This document shows positions 50,262-59,049 of a stretch of DNA of 64,000 nt, one piece after another (the stretch's first letter is position 1; every line of letters starts with the position of its first letter). Made by a program: the position numbers and the translations under genes. Location of the stretch: NCBI GenBank assembly GCA_964476565.1, contig CAYZBG010000017.1, forward strand, positions 5,591 through 69,590, given 5' to 3'. Origin of the DNA: CAMAXB01 sp964476565 (lineage in GTDB: Bacteria > Verrucomicrobiota > Verrucomicrobiia > Opitutales > Opitutaceae). The notes beneath the pieces are model-generated. The model was not told where the DNA came from. It saw only the letters and a list, made by a program, of their open reading frames with translations, and ran no database searches.

Positions 50262-52694
50262 TCAGGGCGAGGGCGGCGTCATCTGGCTGGCGCCGGTCGA
50301 GCCGGCGCCGGACGGCAGAGCCGCCTTGATCGCGTTGTACTGGGCCACGGTGAGATCGGTGAAGTCGACCCGGCGGTACGACATCACGAGCGGCATCTGT
50401 GGCGGATAGCGCTGTTCGCTGCCGAACAGCGAATTGAAACCCCAGAGGCGCGTCGGCGGACCGTAGTAGCGCAGGCCCCACGGTTCATCGGCGACGCGGC
50501 TTTCGAACATGACGACGATCGAGCCGCGGATGGCGGCTGTGCCGCTCCATTGTTCAAGAAAGCGTGGCAGGTTGTGCACGCCGCCGCTGTTCTGTCCGCT
50601 GCCGTTCTTGTTCGACGGGGTCACGCCCACGAGAAACGCCGCCGCGATCTCCGAGGAGGTGCCGGAGAACTTGGTGTTGCGCGCCGAGCCGGCGGTGGCC
50701 CCTGGGTAAAGCGACGGAACGGTCGAGGTCGATACGCCATCGACCCTGTTCGTGCCTGACGGCGCGCTGGTGGCCCACGACGAACTCCAGTTACTCGAGG
50801 ACATGCGGTGTCCGCTCAGAGCATCGTTCCAGCCGCCGGTCTGCACGCCGGAGCTGTCGAAGGTGGGCTGTGACAGCAGCGTGATGGCGTCGGCGGCGAG
50901 GGCCACGGGGCGTTCGCCGGCCTCCGGATAACGAGCGCTGTTCGTCGTGCCGGTGGTGCTGGTGTTGATCGACCCGTCGGCATTGAGATGGCCGAGCACG
51001 TACATCGCGTCGTTGGTCGCGAGCGTGAGCCCTTCGTCGGCCACGCCGGCGGCACCGCTCTTGGAAGCGACCTGGCCGCGCCCGTTGATCAGCCGTACGC
51101 CCGAGTCCTGGCGGCTTTCGGCTTCGACCGATTCGATGTAGACGGCGCCGTTCCAGTCGCTGGCGTTGAAGTTCTCGATCCGGTGTGAGTCGTCGATCGC
51201 CACCGTGCTCGGGGAGGAGCGGGTGTAATCCTCGTACACGGTCGTGCTGCTGGCGTTGTTGACCGTGCGATCGACCGCCTTCTTGAGCGCGTTCATGTCG
51301 ACCTCGATGATGTCGATTTCCTTGCCCGAGTACGGATTTCCGCTCGAGCGGGGCGAATTGTAGCTGTGCGATTCAGAGTGGCGGCGCAGGTCCGTCATCT
51401 GGTTGGGCTTGATCGTGACGATCGGATCGCCGCCCGAGCTGCTGTGTCCGGCGCTGCCAGGCAAAAACACCTCGGTGCCGTCCTTCTTGAAGGCCTTCAC
51501 AGAATTGGCCGGCAGGGTGAACGTGCTCCCGTCGGGCCGGCGCGCGGTGCGGTCGGTCGAACTCGGGTTCACCGCGATGTAGAGGCCTGACTTGCGGGAG
51601 AGCTTCTGCGATTCCAGGTCCGCATTGTAGCCGGGGTCGCTTGAGGCCTTCGGCGGCTCGATCAGGGCGCGGCCCTCGTTCTTCGACTCATCCGTGCCAT
51701 TGTGGGGCGTCGGATCCTCCTCGTAGTCGCCGATGGCGACGGGCTTGTAGGGTTGGATGCCGTGCGACTTGGTCTGCAGGTTACCGTTGTACGTGTTCGA
51801 GGCGAAGGAGCGGAAATCCGAATTGGTCTGATCCGATTCGCTCGACTGGCCCATGCGCTGGTCCTTCCACACCGAGCCCTGTTTGAGCCCGACGGTTGCG
51901 CCGGCCTTGTTGACGAAGTTGATGTCGTGATCCTGGGAGGTCTCGAGTGCGCCGTTGGCCTGGACCGGCTGGACCTTGTAGCCCTTGTAGAGGCCGCCGG
52001 TGGCGGTGACCTGGGCCATGAAGTTGAGCGAGCCGGAGCTTTGCTTGGACACGTAGATGTTGCCGTTCGCATGCACCGGTCCCCAGATCGTCATGTTCGG
52101 TCCCGGGGCGATCTCGAGGTCCATGTTGTAGAAGATCGCATGGGCGAAGAGCGGGGCGCCGCGGACGGAGAGCCGTTGGGTCACATAGGAGGTGATGGTA
52201 CCGCCGCGGTTGGCTGGCGGAGTCACGGTCGCCTGGGCGGCGACGGCGATGTCGCGGCGGAAGATCCATTTGCCCTTCAGCGGATCGAATTCGTTGTTCT
52301 GGTCGTTGGGGTCGACGAAGTAGGCGTTAGAGTAGCCCGGCGTGCTCACGATCGTGATCATGCCGCCCAGCAGTTCGGTCGACGGATAGTCGGTGTGGCC
52401 GCCGGAGAAGAAGGCGGCCGCCGGGACGGTCGGGGCGTCGGAGCCGACGGCAAAGGCGCTCGCGGCGAAGGTGGTGCGGGTCTCGAGCTTGCGCCGGATC
52501 TGGTAGAATCCGTATTCGGCGATCGCCTCGGCGGCGTTGCGCGCCTCGAGGCGCAGGGCATTGCGGTAGTTGAGCCGGCGCTCGGTGAGCGACCAGCCGA
52601 GCAGGCTGGCGATCAGGATCATGAGCACGGTGGTGAAGATCACCACGGTGATGAAGGCGGAGCCGCGGACGGGGGAACGGTGGAAGGAGCGCAT
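50262..52694 (-). CDS. Large PilX-like membrane-anchored protein
   Basis: An 810-residue protein. Residues 1-40 have one membrane span (SAFITVVIFTTVLMILIASLL) next to a short basic N-terminus and LNYRNALRLEARNAAEAIAEYG, the layout of PilX/GspK-type minor pilins and their relatives. The large remainder is Ser/Thr/Gly/Asn-rich, predicted beta, with GPVHANGNIYVS, as in filament-tip or extracellular proteins. PilX proteins are usually below 300 residues, so this is unusually large. It is the third gene of a pseudopilin operon and starts 11 bp after the second. No specific function can be assigned. Confidence 0.75.
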   Translation of the reverse strand: MRSFHRSPVRGSAFITVVIFTTVLMILIASLLGWSLTERRLNYRNALRLEARNAAEAIAEYGFYQIRRKLETRTTFAASAFAVGSDAPTVPAAAFFSGGHTDYPSTELLGGMITIVSTPGYSNAYFVDPNDQNNEFDPLKGKWIFRRDIAVAAQATVTPPANRGGTITSYVTQRLSVRGAPLFAHAIFYNMDLEIAPGPNMTIWGPVHANGNIYVSKQSSGSLNFMAQVTATGGLYKGYKVQPVQANGALETSQDHDINFVNKAGATVGLKQGSVWKDQRMGQSSESDQTNSDFRSFASNTYNGNLQTKSHGIQPYKPVAIGDYEEDPTPHNGTDESKNEGRALIEPPKASSDPGYNADLESQKLSRKSGLYIAVNPSSTDRTARRPDGSTFTLPANSVKAFKKDGTEVFLPGSAGHSSSGGDPIVTIKPNQMTDLRRHSESHSYNSPRSSGNPYSGKEIDIIEVDMNALKKAVDRTVNNASSTTVYEDYTRSSPSTVAIDDSHRIENFNASDWNGAVYIESVEAESRQDSGVRLINGRGQVASKSGAAGVADEGLTLATNDAMYVLGHLNADGSINTSTTGTTNSARYPEAGERPVALAADAITLLSQPTFDSSGVQTGGWNDALSGHRMSSSNWSSSWATSAPSGTNRVDGVSTSTVPSLYPGATAGSARNTKFSGTSSEIAAAFLVGVTPSNKNGSGQNSGGVHNLPRFLEQWSGTAAIRGSIVVMFESRVADEPWGLRYYGPPTRLWGFNSLFGSEQRYPPQMPLVMSYRRVDFTDLTVAQYNAIKAALPSGAGSTGASQMTPPSP

Positions 52695-52705
52695 GGCAGG
52701 AGGCG

Positions 52706-53407
52706 TCAGCCGCGGGGCGAGACGGTGAAGTTGTACGTGTTGGTGGCGCGGCGGGTGAGGCTGCCGCGGTGGATGATCTCGCCCTTCACGACCACGCTGC
52801 GGTCGTAGAAATTGTAGAACAGGCGCCCGTCGGAAAGGCCGCGGGACAACTCGATCACCTCCGGGTAGGCGGACGCGTCGGTGATGGTGGGAATGAGCTG
52901 CCAGACGGGCAGCGCGGAGGAAGGCGAGATCGTGACGTCGAACTTTCGCACCGGACCTTGGCTGGTCGGGTCGAGCGGATTCTGGGGCGAACGGAAATAT
53001 CCGACGAGGCGGGCGACCTTGTCGTTGTCGTTGGGATCCTGATACACAAGCACGAGGCAGTCCCCGGACAGGCCGTCGTTGACCGAGGTGTCGACGATCG
53101 CGGTCGTGTAGCCCTGCGTGGAGTCCTCCGGGTCGACCTGCACGTTCACCGTGCGGCTCAGGTTGGTGTAGCTGGGAAAAATGAGAAAGTAGTTCGCGTA
53201 GGTGGCGTTGTCGGTCATCTCGCTCGTGAAGGCGCGAATGTCGCGGTTCACAAGCAGCTTGCCGCCGTCGTAGTGGTACATGTTCAGCGCCTGGATGAAG
53301 AATCCGAGCGTACCGATCATGGCGAAACCGAGGATGCCGGTGGCGACGATGATCTCCACCAAAGTCATGCCGCGCGTGCGGCGGGAGCGGGAGGGGGACG
53401 GGCGCAT
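52706..53407 (-). CDS. Type IV pilin-like protein (PilW-like)
   Basis: A 233-residue minor pseudopilin. The basic leader RRTRG precedes the processing site and the N-methylated helix MTLVEIIVATGILGFAMIG, with the Glu at position +5 that is needed for assembly. The rest is a predicted beta-rich head without paired cysteines. The ATG is at 53405-53407; a longer frame running to 54019 is antisense/shadow sequence over the neighbouring gene. It starts two bases after the preceding pilin gene's stop, so the two are co-transcribed. Confidence 0.85.
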   Translation of the reverse strand: MRPSPSRSRRTRGMTLVEIIVATGILGFAMIGTLGFFIQALNMYHYDGGKLLVNRDIRAFTSEMTDNATYANYFLIFPSYTNLSRTVNVQVDPEDSTQGYTTAIVDTSVNDGLSGDCLVLVYQDPNDNDKVARLVGYFRSPQNPLDPTSQGPVRKFDVTISPSSALPVWQLIPTITDASAYPEVIELSRGLSDGRLFYNFYDRSVVVKGEIIHRGSLTRRATNTYNFTVSPRG

Positions 53408-53409
53408 GG

Positions 53410-53973
53410 TCAGAAGGTCGGGACGAAGGAGCGGATGGTGCGAACGTTGCCCTTGAAGCGACGGAGATTGCCGCCGTCGTTGTGCTCCCAGATGTAGATC
53501 AGGGTGATCCCGAGCACGCGGGACTGCGCGAGGCTGGCGGCCGCGGGTGAGTCGAGGCCCTCGATCCACAGCCAGATGCGCAGCGTCAGATCGTCGGCGG
53601 TGGAGGCGGTGTTGTTGATGTCGACCACCTTGACGTTCTCCACCACGCCGGTCGGCACGGTACCGAAGACGATGTCGGCCATCGGGTAGACTGGCAGCGG
53701 AGACGGAGAGAGCGGATCGAGGGTGGCCGCATCGAGGCGGGTGGGGATCGGGTTGCGCGACAGCTCCTCGAACTCCATGTTCTTCATCTGCTCGACGTAG
53801 CCCTGGATGATGGTGTTGGCCGCGTTCTGATAGATGCTGGCCTCGGTGAGGCGGCGGCTCTGGAGCAGCGAGGCGAAGAGCCCGGCGATGAAGAGCGCGA
53901 GCAGGGTCATCGCGATGGCAACCTCGACCAGGGTCATGCCGGCGGAGGGGCGGCGGAGAGGGGACGTAAGCAT
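53410..53973 (-). CDS. Type IV pilin-like protein (PilV-like)
   Basis: A 187-residue minor pseudopilin with prepilin leader RRPSAG, then MTLVEVAIAMTLLALFIAGLF carrying the conserved Glu at +5. The head domain is beta-rich and contains IIQGYVEQMKNMEFEEL right after the stalk. It is the first gene of a three-gene operon (PilV-like, PilW-like, PilX-like), preceded by a DosR-box-like palindrome about 75 bp upstream. No major pilin, prepilin peptidase, ATPase or secretin gene is present locally. The ATG is at 53971-53973. Confidence 0.87.
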   Translation of the reverse strand: MLTSPLRRPSAGMTLVEVAIAMTLLALFIAGLFASLLQSRRLTEASIYQNAANTIIQGYVEQMKNMEFEELSRNPIPTRLDAATLDPLSPSPLPVYPMADIVFGTVPTGVVENVKVVDINNTASTADDLTLRIWLWIEGLDSPAAASLAQSRVLGITLIYIWEHNDGGNLRRFKGNVRTIRSFVPTF

Positions 53974-54028
53974 GGCAGGTGCAATCTACCATGCCCGCAT
54001 CCCGCCCGGTCAGGGGCATGCTGCAAAT

Positions 54029-54065
54029 CTTTGGCCCCTACTGCGGTAGGGACCAAAGTCCCTAA
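54029..54065. promoter_or_regulatory. Nested palindromes between the two-component system and the pseudopilin operon
   Basis: TAGGGAC-CAAA-GTCCCTA at 54047-54064 is a perfect 7-4-7 palindrome closely resembling the mycobacterial DosR box (GGGACT, two bases, AGTCCC). It overlaps CCCTAC-TGCG-GTAGGG at 54036-54051, and the wider segment 54029-54058 can form a 13-bp stem with a single G-U pair. Three CCCTA/TAGGG half-sites alternate in orientation. The position, about 60-90 bp before the first pilin gene, suits activator binding by the NarL-type regulator encoded just upstream. Confidence 0.7.
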
Positions 54066-54073
54066 TCGGGCCG

Positions 54074-54739
54074 TCAGGAACCGCGGTTCTGCTGCACGTA
54101 CAGGGCGGCGGCCTGCGACCGACGGGAGACGTGCAGCTTCTCAAAAACCGTGCTGAGGTAGTTCTTCACCGTCTTCTCCGCGAGACCCATCTCGGCGGCG
54201 ACTTCCTTGTTCGTTTTGCCCTCGGCAATGAGGGCCAGCACGCGGCGCTCCTGCGGGGCGAGCGATTCGACGGCATTGCGGGTGCCCGGTGCGGTCGAGC
54301 GGATGATCGAGAGCACGCGCGCCGTGATCGCCGGATCGAGAATCGATTTGCCCGCGGCCACGTCGTGGATCGCCTGGATCAGCGCGCGGCCGTTGACCTC
54401 CTTGAGCAGGTAGCCGTTGGCGCCGGCGCGGATGGCATCGTCGACCATCGTCTCCTCGGCGACGGAGGTGAGAATGAGGACGCGCGTCTCGGGCAGCTTC
54501 TCGAGAATGCGGCGGCACGCGTCGAATCCGGTTCCATCGGGCAGGCGGATGTCGAGCAGGACGAGCTCGGGCTTGGTCTTCAGCGCCAGCTCGACGGCGC
54601 CGGCGACGGAGCCGGCTTCGCCGACGAGCTCGAGGGAGGGCTCGGCGCCCAACAGGGACTTCAGCCCCATGCGCACGACCTCGCTGTCATCGACGAGGAT
54701 GAGGCGGAGCGGCGTCGTACGGGCGGGAGCGGCAGTCAT
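54074..54739 (-). CDS. NarL/LuxR-family response regulator
   Basis: A 221-residue regulator: receiver at about 12-130 (LILVDDSEVVRMGL, phosphoacceptor Asp in LVLLDIRLPDGTG, LTSVAEE and the Lys of YLLKEV) and a LuxR-type HTH at about 155-215 (SLAPQERRVLALIAEGKTNK, then EKTVKNYLSTVFEKL). It belongs to the group that includes DosR and NarL. Its ATG overlaps the kinase stop by four bases, so the kinase is its partner. Its gene is followed by nested palindromes and the pseudopilin operon, the likely target. The ATG is at 54737-54739. Confidence 0.94.
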   Translation of the reverse strand: MTAAPARTTPLRLILVDDSEVVRMGLKSLLGAEPSLELVGEAGSVAGAVELALKTKPELVLLDIRLPDGTGFDACRRILEKLPETRVLILTSVAEETMVDDAIRAGANGYLLKEVNGRALIQAIHDVAAGKSILDPAITARVLSIIRSTAPGTRNAVESLAPQERRVLALIAEGKTNKEVAAEMGLAEKTVKNYLSTVFEKLHVSRRSQAAALYVQQNRGS

Positions 54740-55965
54740 GTGGACTTGGCGAGCGGGAGCGTGAGCACGATGCGGGTGCCGCGCCCCGGGGCGCTCTCCA
54801 CCTGCAACGAACCGCCGGCACTCTCGGCGCGACCGCGCATGTTGGCAAGTCCGTGTCCGTTTCTCCGCCCCTCGAGGTCGAAGCCCCGTCCGTTGTCCTG
54901 CACCGCCAGGGCAACCGAACCCTCGCCTTCGTGCAGGCGGATCGAGACCCGCGTGGCGCCGCCGTGGCGCAGCGCATTGCTGATCGCCTCGCGAATGACC
55001 TGCACGGCTTGGGCGAAGCGTTCTTCCCCGAGGCGCGCCGCGGCCGCGTCGTCGATCCCGATCTCAAACTCCGCGCTGCGACCGGCGCGCAGGTCCGCGG
55101 CGAGCTGCTCGACAATTTGGGTCAGCCCGGCCTCGCGGGCGTGGTCGGGCGTGAGACCGGAGATGTAGTTGCGCACATCCCGGATGGCGGCGTTGAGCAG
55201 GCCGATGCTTTGGTCGAGCCGGGTGGCCGCCTCGGCGGGTTGGCTGCCGATGAGATTGCGCGCGTTCTCCAACGTCAGCCCGGTTGCGTAGAGCGACTGG
55301 ATGATGCCGTCGTGCAGGTCGCGGCCGAGGCGGATCTTTTCCTCGAGCGCCTGATTGAGCCTGACCTGGTTGACGTAGGCCTCCTCCTGCGCGCGCACGC
55401 GTTCGTCGCGTTCCTTGGCGAGGGCGGCGCCTTGGCTCACGGAAGTGCGCGCGAGGTGCTGGAGGCTGTTCATCTCCGCCTTGGCAAAACCCCACGGCGG
55501 ACGTGAGCCGGATTCGGGCGGTGCGGCGGGACGGAGCAGCAGGACGAAGATCCAGACCAGCATGAGCGCGAGGGCGAGCACGAGCAGGGCGACGACGACG
55601 CGTTGATGGAGCAGGAGCAGGCGACTGGCCGGTGAGACCGGCAGGGTCACGACGGCGTGCTGGCCGTTGGGCAGGGCGACGGCGAACGCGTGATCGGAGC
55701 CGGTGGGCGGTGCGGCCGGGAGCACGGCCACGTCGCCGCCGGTCGCGGCGGCGAGGCGTGCCACGGTATCGGCCGGGAAGCCGCCGGGGCCGGGTGGCCC
55801 GGCCAGAGCGAGCGCCGCCTCGAACTGCTGCCGTTTCGCCGCGAGCGTCGCGTCCTGCAGGCGGTCGTGCTGGTTGCGCAGCCAGACCTGCGCGCCGCCG
55901 GCGGCAGCGAGAAAAACCAGCAGCAAGGCGAGGGCAAACCCGAGCAGGCGGGGCAGGGAACTCAT
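54736..55965 (-). CDS. NarX-type sensor histidine kinase
   Basis: A 409-residue membrane kinase with a signal-anchor span (about 5-27), a short periplasmic domain of about 90 residues, a second span (about 122-146), a coiled coil, a HisKA_3 domain with LGRDLHDGIIQSLYATGL (phosphoacceptor His) and a HATPase with EAISNALRHG, DNGRGFD and GHGLANMRGR. This class pairs with NarL/LuxR-type regulators, and indeed its stop codon overlaps the start of that gene by four bases. It is divergent from metG across 91 bp. The stimulus is unknown. The ATG is at 55963-55965. Confidence 0.92.
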   Translation of the reverse strand: MSSLPRLLGFALALLLVFLAAAGGAQVWLRNQHDRLQDATLAAKRQQFEAALALAGPPGPGGFPADTVARLAAATGGDVAVLPAAPPTGSDHAFAVALPNGQHAVVTLPVSPASRLLLLHQRVVVALLVLALALMLVWIFVLLLRPAAPPESGSRPPWGFAKAEMNSLQHLARTSVSQGAALAKERDERVRAQEEAYVNQVRLNQALEEKIRLGRDLHDGIIQSLYATGLTLENARNLIGSQPAEAATRLDQSIGLLNAAIRDVRNYISGLTPDHAREAGLTQIVEQLAADLRAGRSAEFEIGIDDAAAARLGEERFAQAVQVIREAISNALRHGGATRVSIRLHEGEGSVALAVQDNGRGFDLEGRRNGHGLANMRGRAESAGGSLQVESAPGRGTRIVLTLPLAKST

Positions 55966-56056
55966 GCAGCGTTGCCCGCGACTGTGGCGGCGGGGTCGGC
56001 CACGTCAAAACCTTCGACATTTGGGCAATCCGCGTTTTCTTTGCCCAGTCCTGTCC

Positions 56057-57586
56057 ATGAAGACCTTCTACATCACCACCGCGATCGACTACGTGAACGG
56101 TTCGCCGCACCTGGGCCATGCCTATGAGAAGGTGCTGACGGACGTCATTGCTCGTTTTCGGCGCCTGATGGGAGACCGGGTCTACTTCCTCACCGGCGTG
56201 GATGAGCACGGTCAGAAGGTCCAGCAGAGCGCGCGGAAACGCGGCATCCCGCCGCAGCAGTTCGTTGACGAAGTGTCGCAGGAATTCCGGGCCCTGTGCG
56301 CCCGCCTCGACATCTCGAACGACGACTTCATCCGCACGACCGAGGACCGGCACAAGCGGGTCGTGCAACGCATCCTCCAGCAGCTCTTCGACCAGGGCGA
56401 AATCTACAAGGCCGAGTACAAGGGCTTCTACAGCACGCGCCAGGAGCAGTTTCTTCAGGACAAGGACCGCAATCCCGACGGCTCGTGGCCGGAGATCTTC
56501 GGCGAGGTCACCGAGATCACCGAATCCAACTACTTTTTCCGGCTGCAGAAGTACCAGGACTGGCTGATCGATTTCCTGAAGCGCAACGAGACCTTCGTGT
56601 TTCCGCGCTACCGCCAGAAGCAGGTGCTGGAGTTCTTGTCGGAACCGCTCAACGACCTCTGCATCTCGCGTCCGCGCGAGCGGCTGGAGTGGGGCATCAC
56701 GCTGCCCTTCGACCAAGAGTTCGTCACCTACGTTTGGTTCGACGCCCTGCTCAACTACTACTCGGCGGTCGAGGACAAGCCGGGCCTCTGGCCTGCCACC
56801 TTCCATGTGATCGGCAAGGATATCCTCGTGCCGCCGCACGCGGTCTACTGGCCGATCATGCTGAAGGCGGCCGGCATCGAGCCGCCGCAGTCGCTGCTCG
56901 CGCACGGCTGGTGGTCGATCAACGGCGCCAAGATGTCCAAGAGCACGGGCAACTTCGTCGATCCGGTCGAGTTTGCCGACAAGTACGGTGTCGACGCGCT
57001 CCGCTATTTCATGATCCGCGAGATGAGCGTCGGTCAGGACAGCGATTTCTCGCTCGCGCAGTTCCTTGCCCGCTACAACGGCGAACTCGCGAACAACCTG
57101 GGCAACCTCGTCAACCGCACGCTCAACATGACCAACCGCTTTGGCGGCGGTGTCGTGCCGGCGCCGGAGGTCGACGACGCGCCGGAGCAGGCCCTGCGCG
57201 CGTTGTGGACGAAGACGCGCGACGAGGTCGTGCCGCTCTGCGAGGGATTCCAGTTCCACATCGCGCTGGAGCGCACCTTTGCGTTCATCACCGCCACGAA
57301 CGCCTACATCGAAACGCGGGCGCCGTGGAAGCTCGGCAAGTCGGCCGACCCGAAGGACCAGGCGCTGTTGCGCACCTCCCTCGCCACCATGGCGGAGGCG
57401 TTGCGCCTCGGCGCGGCGCTGCTCACCGCCGTGATGCCCGGCACCGTGGCCAAGATCCAAGGGGTGCTCGGCCACACGCCGGCTCCGGTCTGGGCCGACG
57501 AACTGGTCTGGGGCTCCCGCCTCACCGGTGCGAAGGTGGCGGCCACCGCGATCCTGTTCCCGCGGCCGACCGAACCCAAGGCGTGA
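56057..57586 (+). CDS. metG: Methionyl-tRNA synthetase
   Basis: A 509-residue class I synthetase. Motifs: PHLGHAY (HIGH-type, residues 15-21), the connective domain with YKGFYSTRQEQFLQDK, which lacks the zinc-knuckle cysteines, WFDALLNYYS, and KMSKSTGN for ATP. The C-terminus ends in the anticodon-binding helical domain; the tRNA-binding EMAP-like extension found in E. coli is absent, giving the short form. The ATG at 56057 opens directly into the conserved TFYITTAIDYVNG segment; the upstream frame is a shadow over the kinase gene. menF follows 7 bp later. Confidence 0.96.
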   Translation: MKTFYITTAIDYVNGSPHLGHAYEKVLTDVIARFRRLMGDRVYFLTGVDEHGQKVQQSARKRGIPPQQFVDEVSQEFRALCARLDISNDDFIRTTEDRHKRVVQRILQQLFDQGEIYKAEYKGFYSTRQEQFLQDKDRNPDGSWPEIFGEVTEITESNYFFRLQKYQDWLIDFLKRNETFVFPRYRQKQVLEFLSEPLNDLCISRPRERLEWGITLPFDQEFVTYVWFDALLNYYSAVEDKPGLWPATFHVIGKDILVPPHAVYWPIMLKAAGIEPPQSLLAHGWWSINGAKMSKSTGNFVDPVEFADKYGVDALRYFMIREMSVGQDSDFSLAQFLARYNGELANNLGNLVNRTLNMTNRFGGGVVPAPEVDDAPEQALRALWTKTRDEVVPLCEGFQFHIALERTFAFITATNAYIETRAPWKLGKSADPKDQALLRTSLATMAEALRLGAALLTAVMPGTVAKIQGVLGHTPAPVWADELVWGSRLTGAKVAATAILFPRPTEPKA

Positions 57587-57593
57587 TCCGGCT

Positions 57594-59021
57594 GTGACCA
57601 TCCTCCCGATCCATCCGTCCGAGAACGCGACGCCCGAAGCGTTGGGGGCGTTTTTGGCCGGGTGTCGGGAGGCAGCGATTCAGGCGGGTTCGCCGCGCCT
57701 CGTGAGTATTTCGCTCACGGTCGGAGCCCTTGATCCGCTGGCCGTTCTGGAGTCGATCTTCGAGGCCGGTGAGCCGCACTTCTACGCCGAACGTCCGTCG
57801 TTGCAGACCGCGATCTCGGGGGCCGAGGCGGTGTTGTCGGCCGAGGCGGGCGGTCCGGAACGGTTTGCGGCGGTGCAACGGTTCGTTGACGACACGCTCG
57901 CGCGCACGATTGCGGTGGGGGACGTCACAGCGCCCTTTGGCGGACCGCATTTCTTCACTGCGTTTTCGTTTCACGACACGGTGGAAGCCGGCGAACCCTT
58001 CCCGGCGGCGCGCGTCTTCGTTCCACGCTGGCAGGTGGCCCGCGCCGGCGAGCGTACCACGGCGGTGGCCAACCTGCTCGTGGCGCCGGATGCTGACCTG
58101 ACGGCGCTGACCCAACGCGTGTGGCGGGCGCACGCGAAGTTCCGGCATTTCGATTACGCGGGCGGCCCCGCGGCCCTTACGGCGCCGGCGGCGGTGACCA
58201 CGCCGCCCCAACGGCGCGAGGTGGGCGATTATCGGGCGGCGGTGGCGGCGGCGCTGCGCGAGATCGAGGCCGGCGCCTTTCAGAAGATCGTACTGGCCCG
58301 CGCGCAGGATGTGCAGGCCGGTCGCGCGCTGCATCCGTTGCGCATGTTGAACGGACTGCGGCAGCGGTTCCCCGACTGTTACGCCTTCTCGCTCGCCGAT
58401 GGCTCGGGCCGCAGCTTCATCGGGGCGAGTCCGGAGCGGCTCGTGCGCGTCAGCCAGGGTGTGTTGCAGACCGAGGCGCTGGCCGGCTCGGCCCGACGCG
58501 GTGCGGGCGCGAGTGAGGATGCCGCGCTGGCGGCCACGCTGCTGCAGAGCGAAAAGGACCTGCGCGAGCAGGGACTCGTACTCGACTCGATTCGCCGTCG
58601 GCTCGAGGGACTCGGACTTTCGCCGCGCCATCCGGCGACGCCGACGATTCTCCGGCTGGCCAACGTCCAGCACCTGCGCACGCCGGTCGAAGCCGAGCTC
58701 GGCGACCGGGTGCGCCTGCTCGACGCGGTGGCGGCCCTGCACCCCACGCCGGCCGTCGGCGGCACGCCGCGTGAGGCGGCGGTGGCCCGCATCCGCAGTC
58801 TCGAAGGGTTTCCCCGCGGCCTCTATGCCGGCGCGCTCGGCTGGATGAATGCGCGCGGCGGCGGTGAGTTCTTTGTTGGCATCCGCTCGGCCCTCGTCGA
58901 GGGGTCGAAGGCCCGGGCCTACGCCGGGGCTGGCATCGTGGCCGGCTCGTCGCCCGACCGGGAGTTTGCCGAAACCGAGTTGAAGTTCGCCGCACTGTTG
59001 GATGCGCTGCTCGGCGCCTGA
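57594..59021 (+). CDS. menF: Isochorismate synthase
   Basis: A 475-residue chorismate-utilising enzyme that makes isochorismate for menaquinone. The C-terminal domain (about 210-475) has the family motifs GAFQKIVLARAQDV, FIGASPERLV, ALAGSARRG, LHPTPAVGGTP and YAGALGWMN, with conserved acidic residues for magnesium near the end (AGAGIVAGSSPDREFAETE). The start is GTG at 57594, 7 bp after metG; upstream in-frame residues are shadow sequence. Immediate linkage to menD makes menF more likely than entC or pabB. Confidence 0.92.
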   Translation: MTILPIHPSENATPEALGAFLAGCREAAIQAGSPRLVSISLTVGALDPLAVLESIFEAGEPHFYAERPSLQTAISGAEAVLSAEAGGPERFAAVQRFVDDTLARTIAVGDVTAPFGGPHFFTAFSFHDTVEAGEPFPAARVFVPRWQVARAGERTTAVANLLVAPDADLTALTQRVWRAHAKFRHFDYAGGPAALTAPAAVTTPPQRREVGDYRAAVAAALREIEAGAFQKIVLARAQDVQAGRALHPLRMLNGLRQRFPDCYAFSLADGSGRSFIGASPERLVRVSQGVLQTEALAGSARRGAGASEDAALAATLLQSEKDLREQGLVLDSIRRRLEGLGLSPRHPATPTILRLANVQHLRTPVEAELGDRVRLLDAVAALHPTPAVGGTPREAAVARIRSLEGFPRGLYAGALGWMNARGGGEFFVGIRSALVEGSKARAYAGAGIVAGSSPDREFAETELKFAALLDALLGA

Positions 59022-59049
59022 CGAAACGGACCCGGACGCACGATTTTCC

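Noticed and set aside
52706..54019. Single 437-codon minus-strand frame spanning two pilin genes
   Set aside because: Its first half is out-of-frame sequence over the PilV-like gene; the real PilW-like gene starts at 53407 with a proper prepilin leader.
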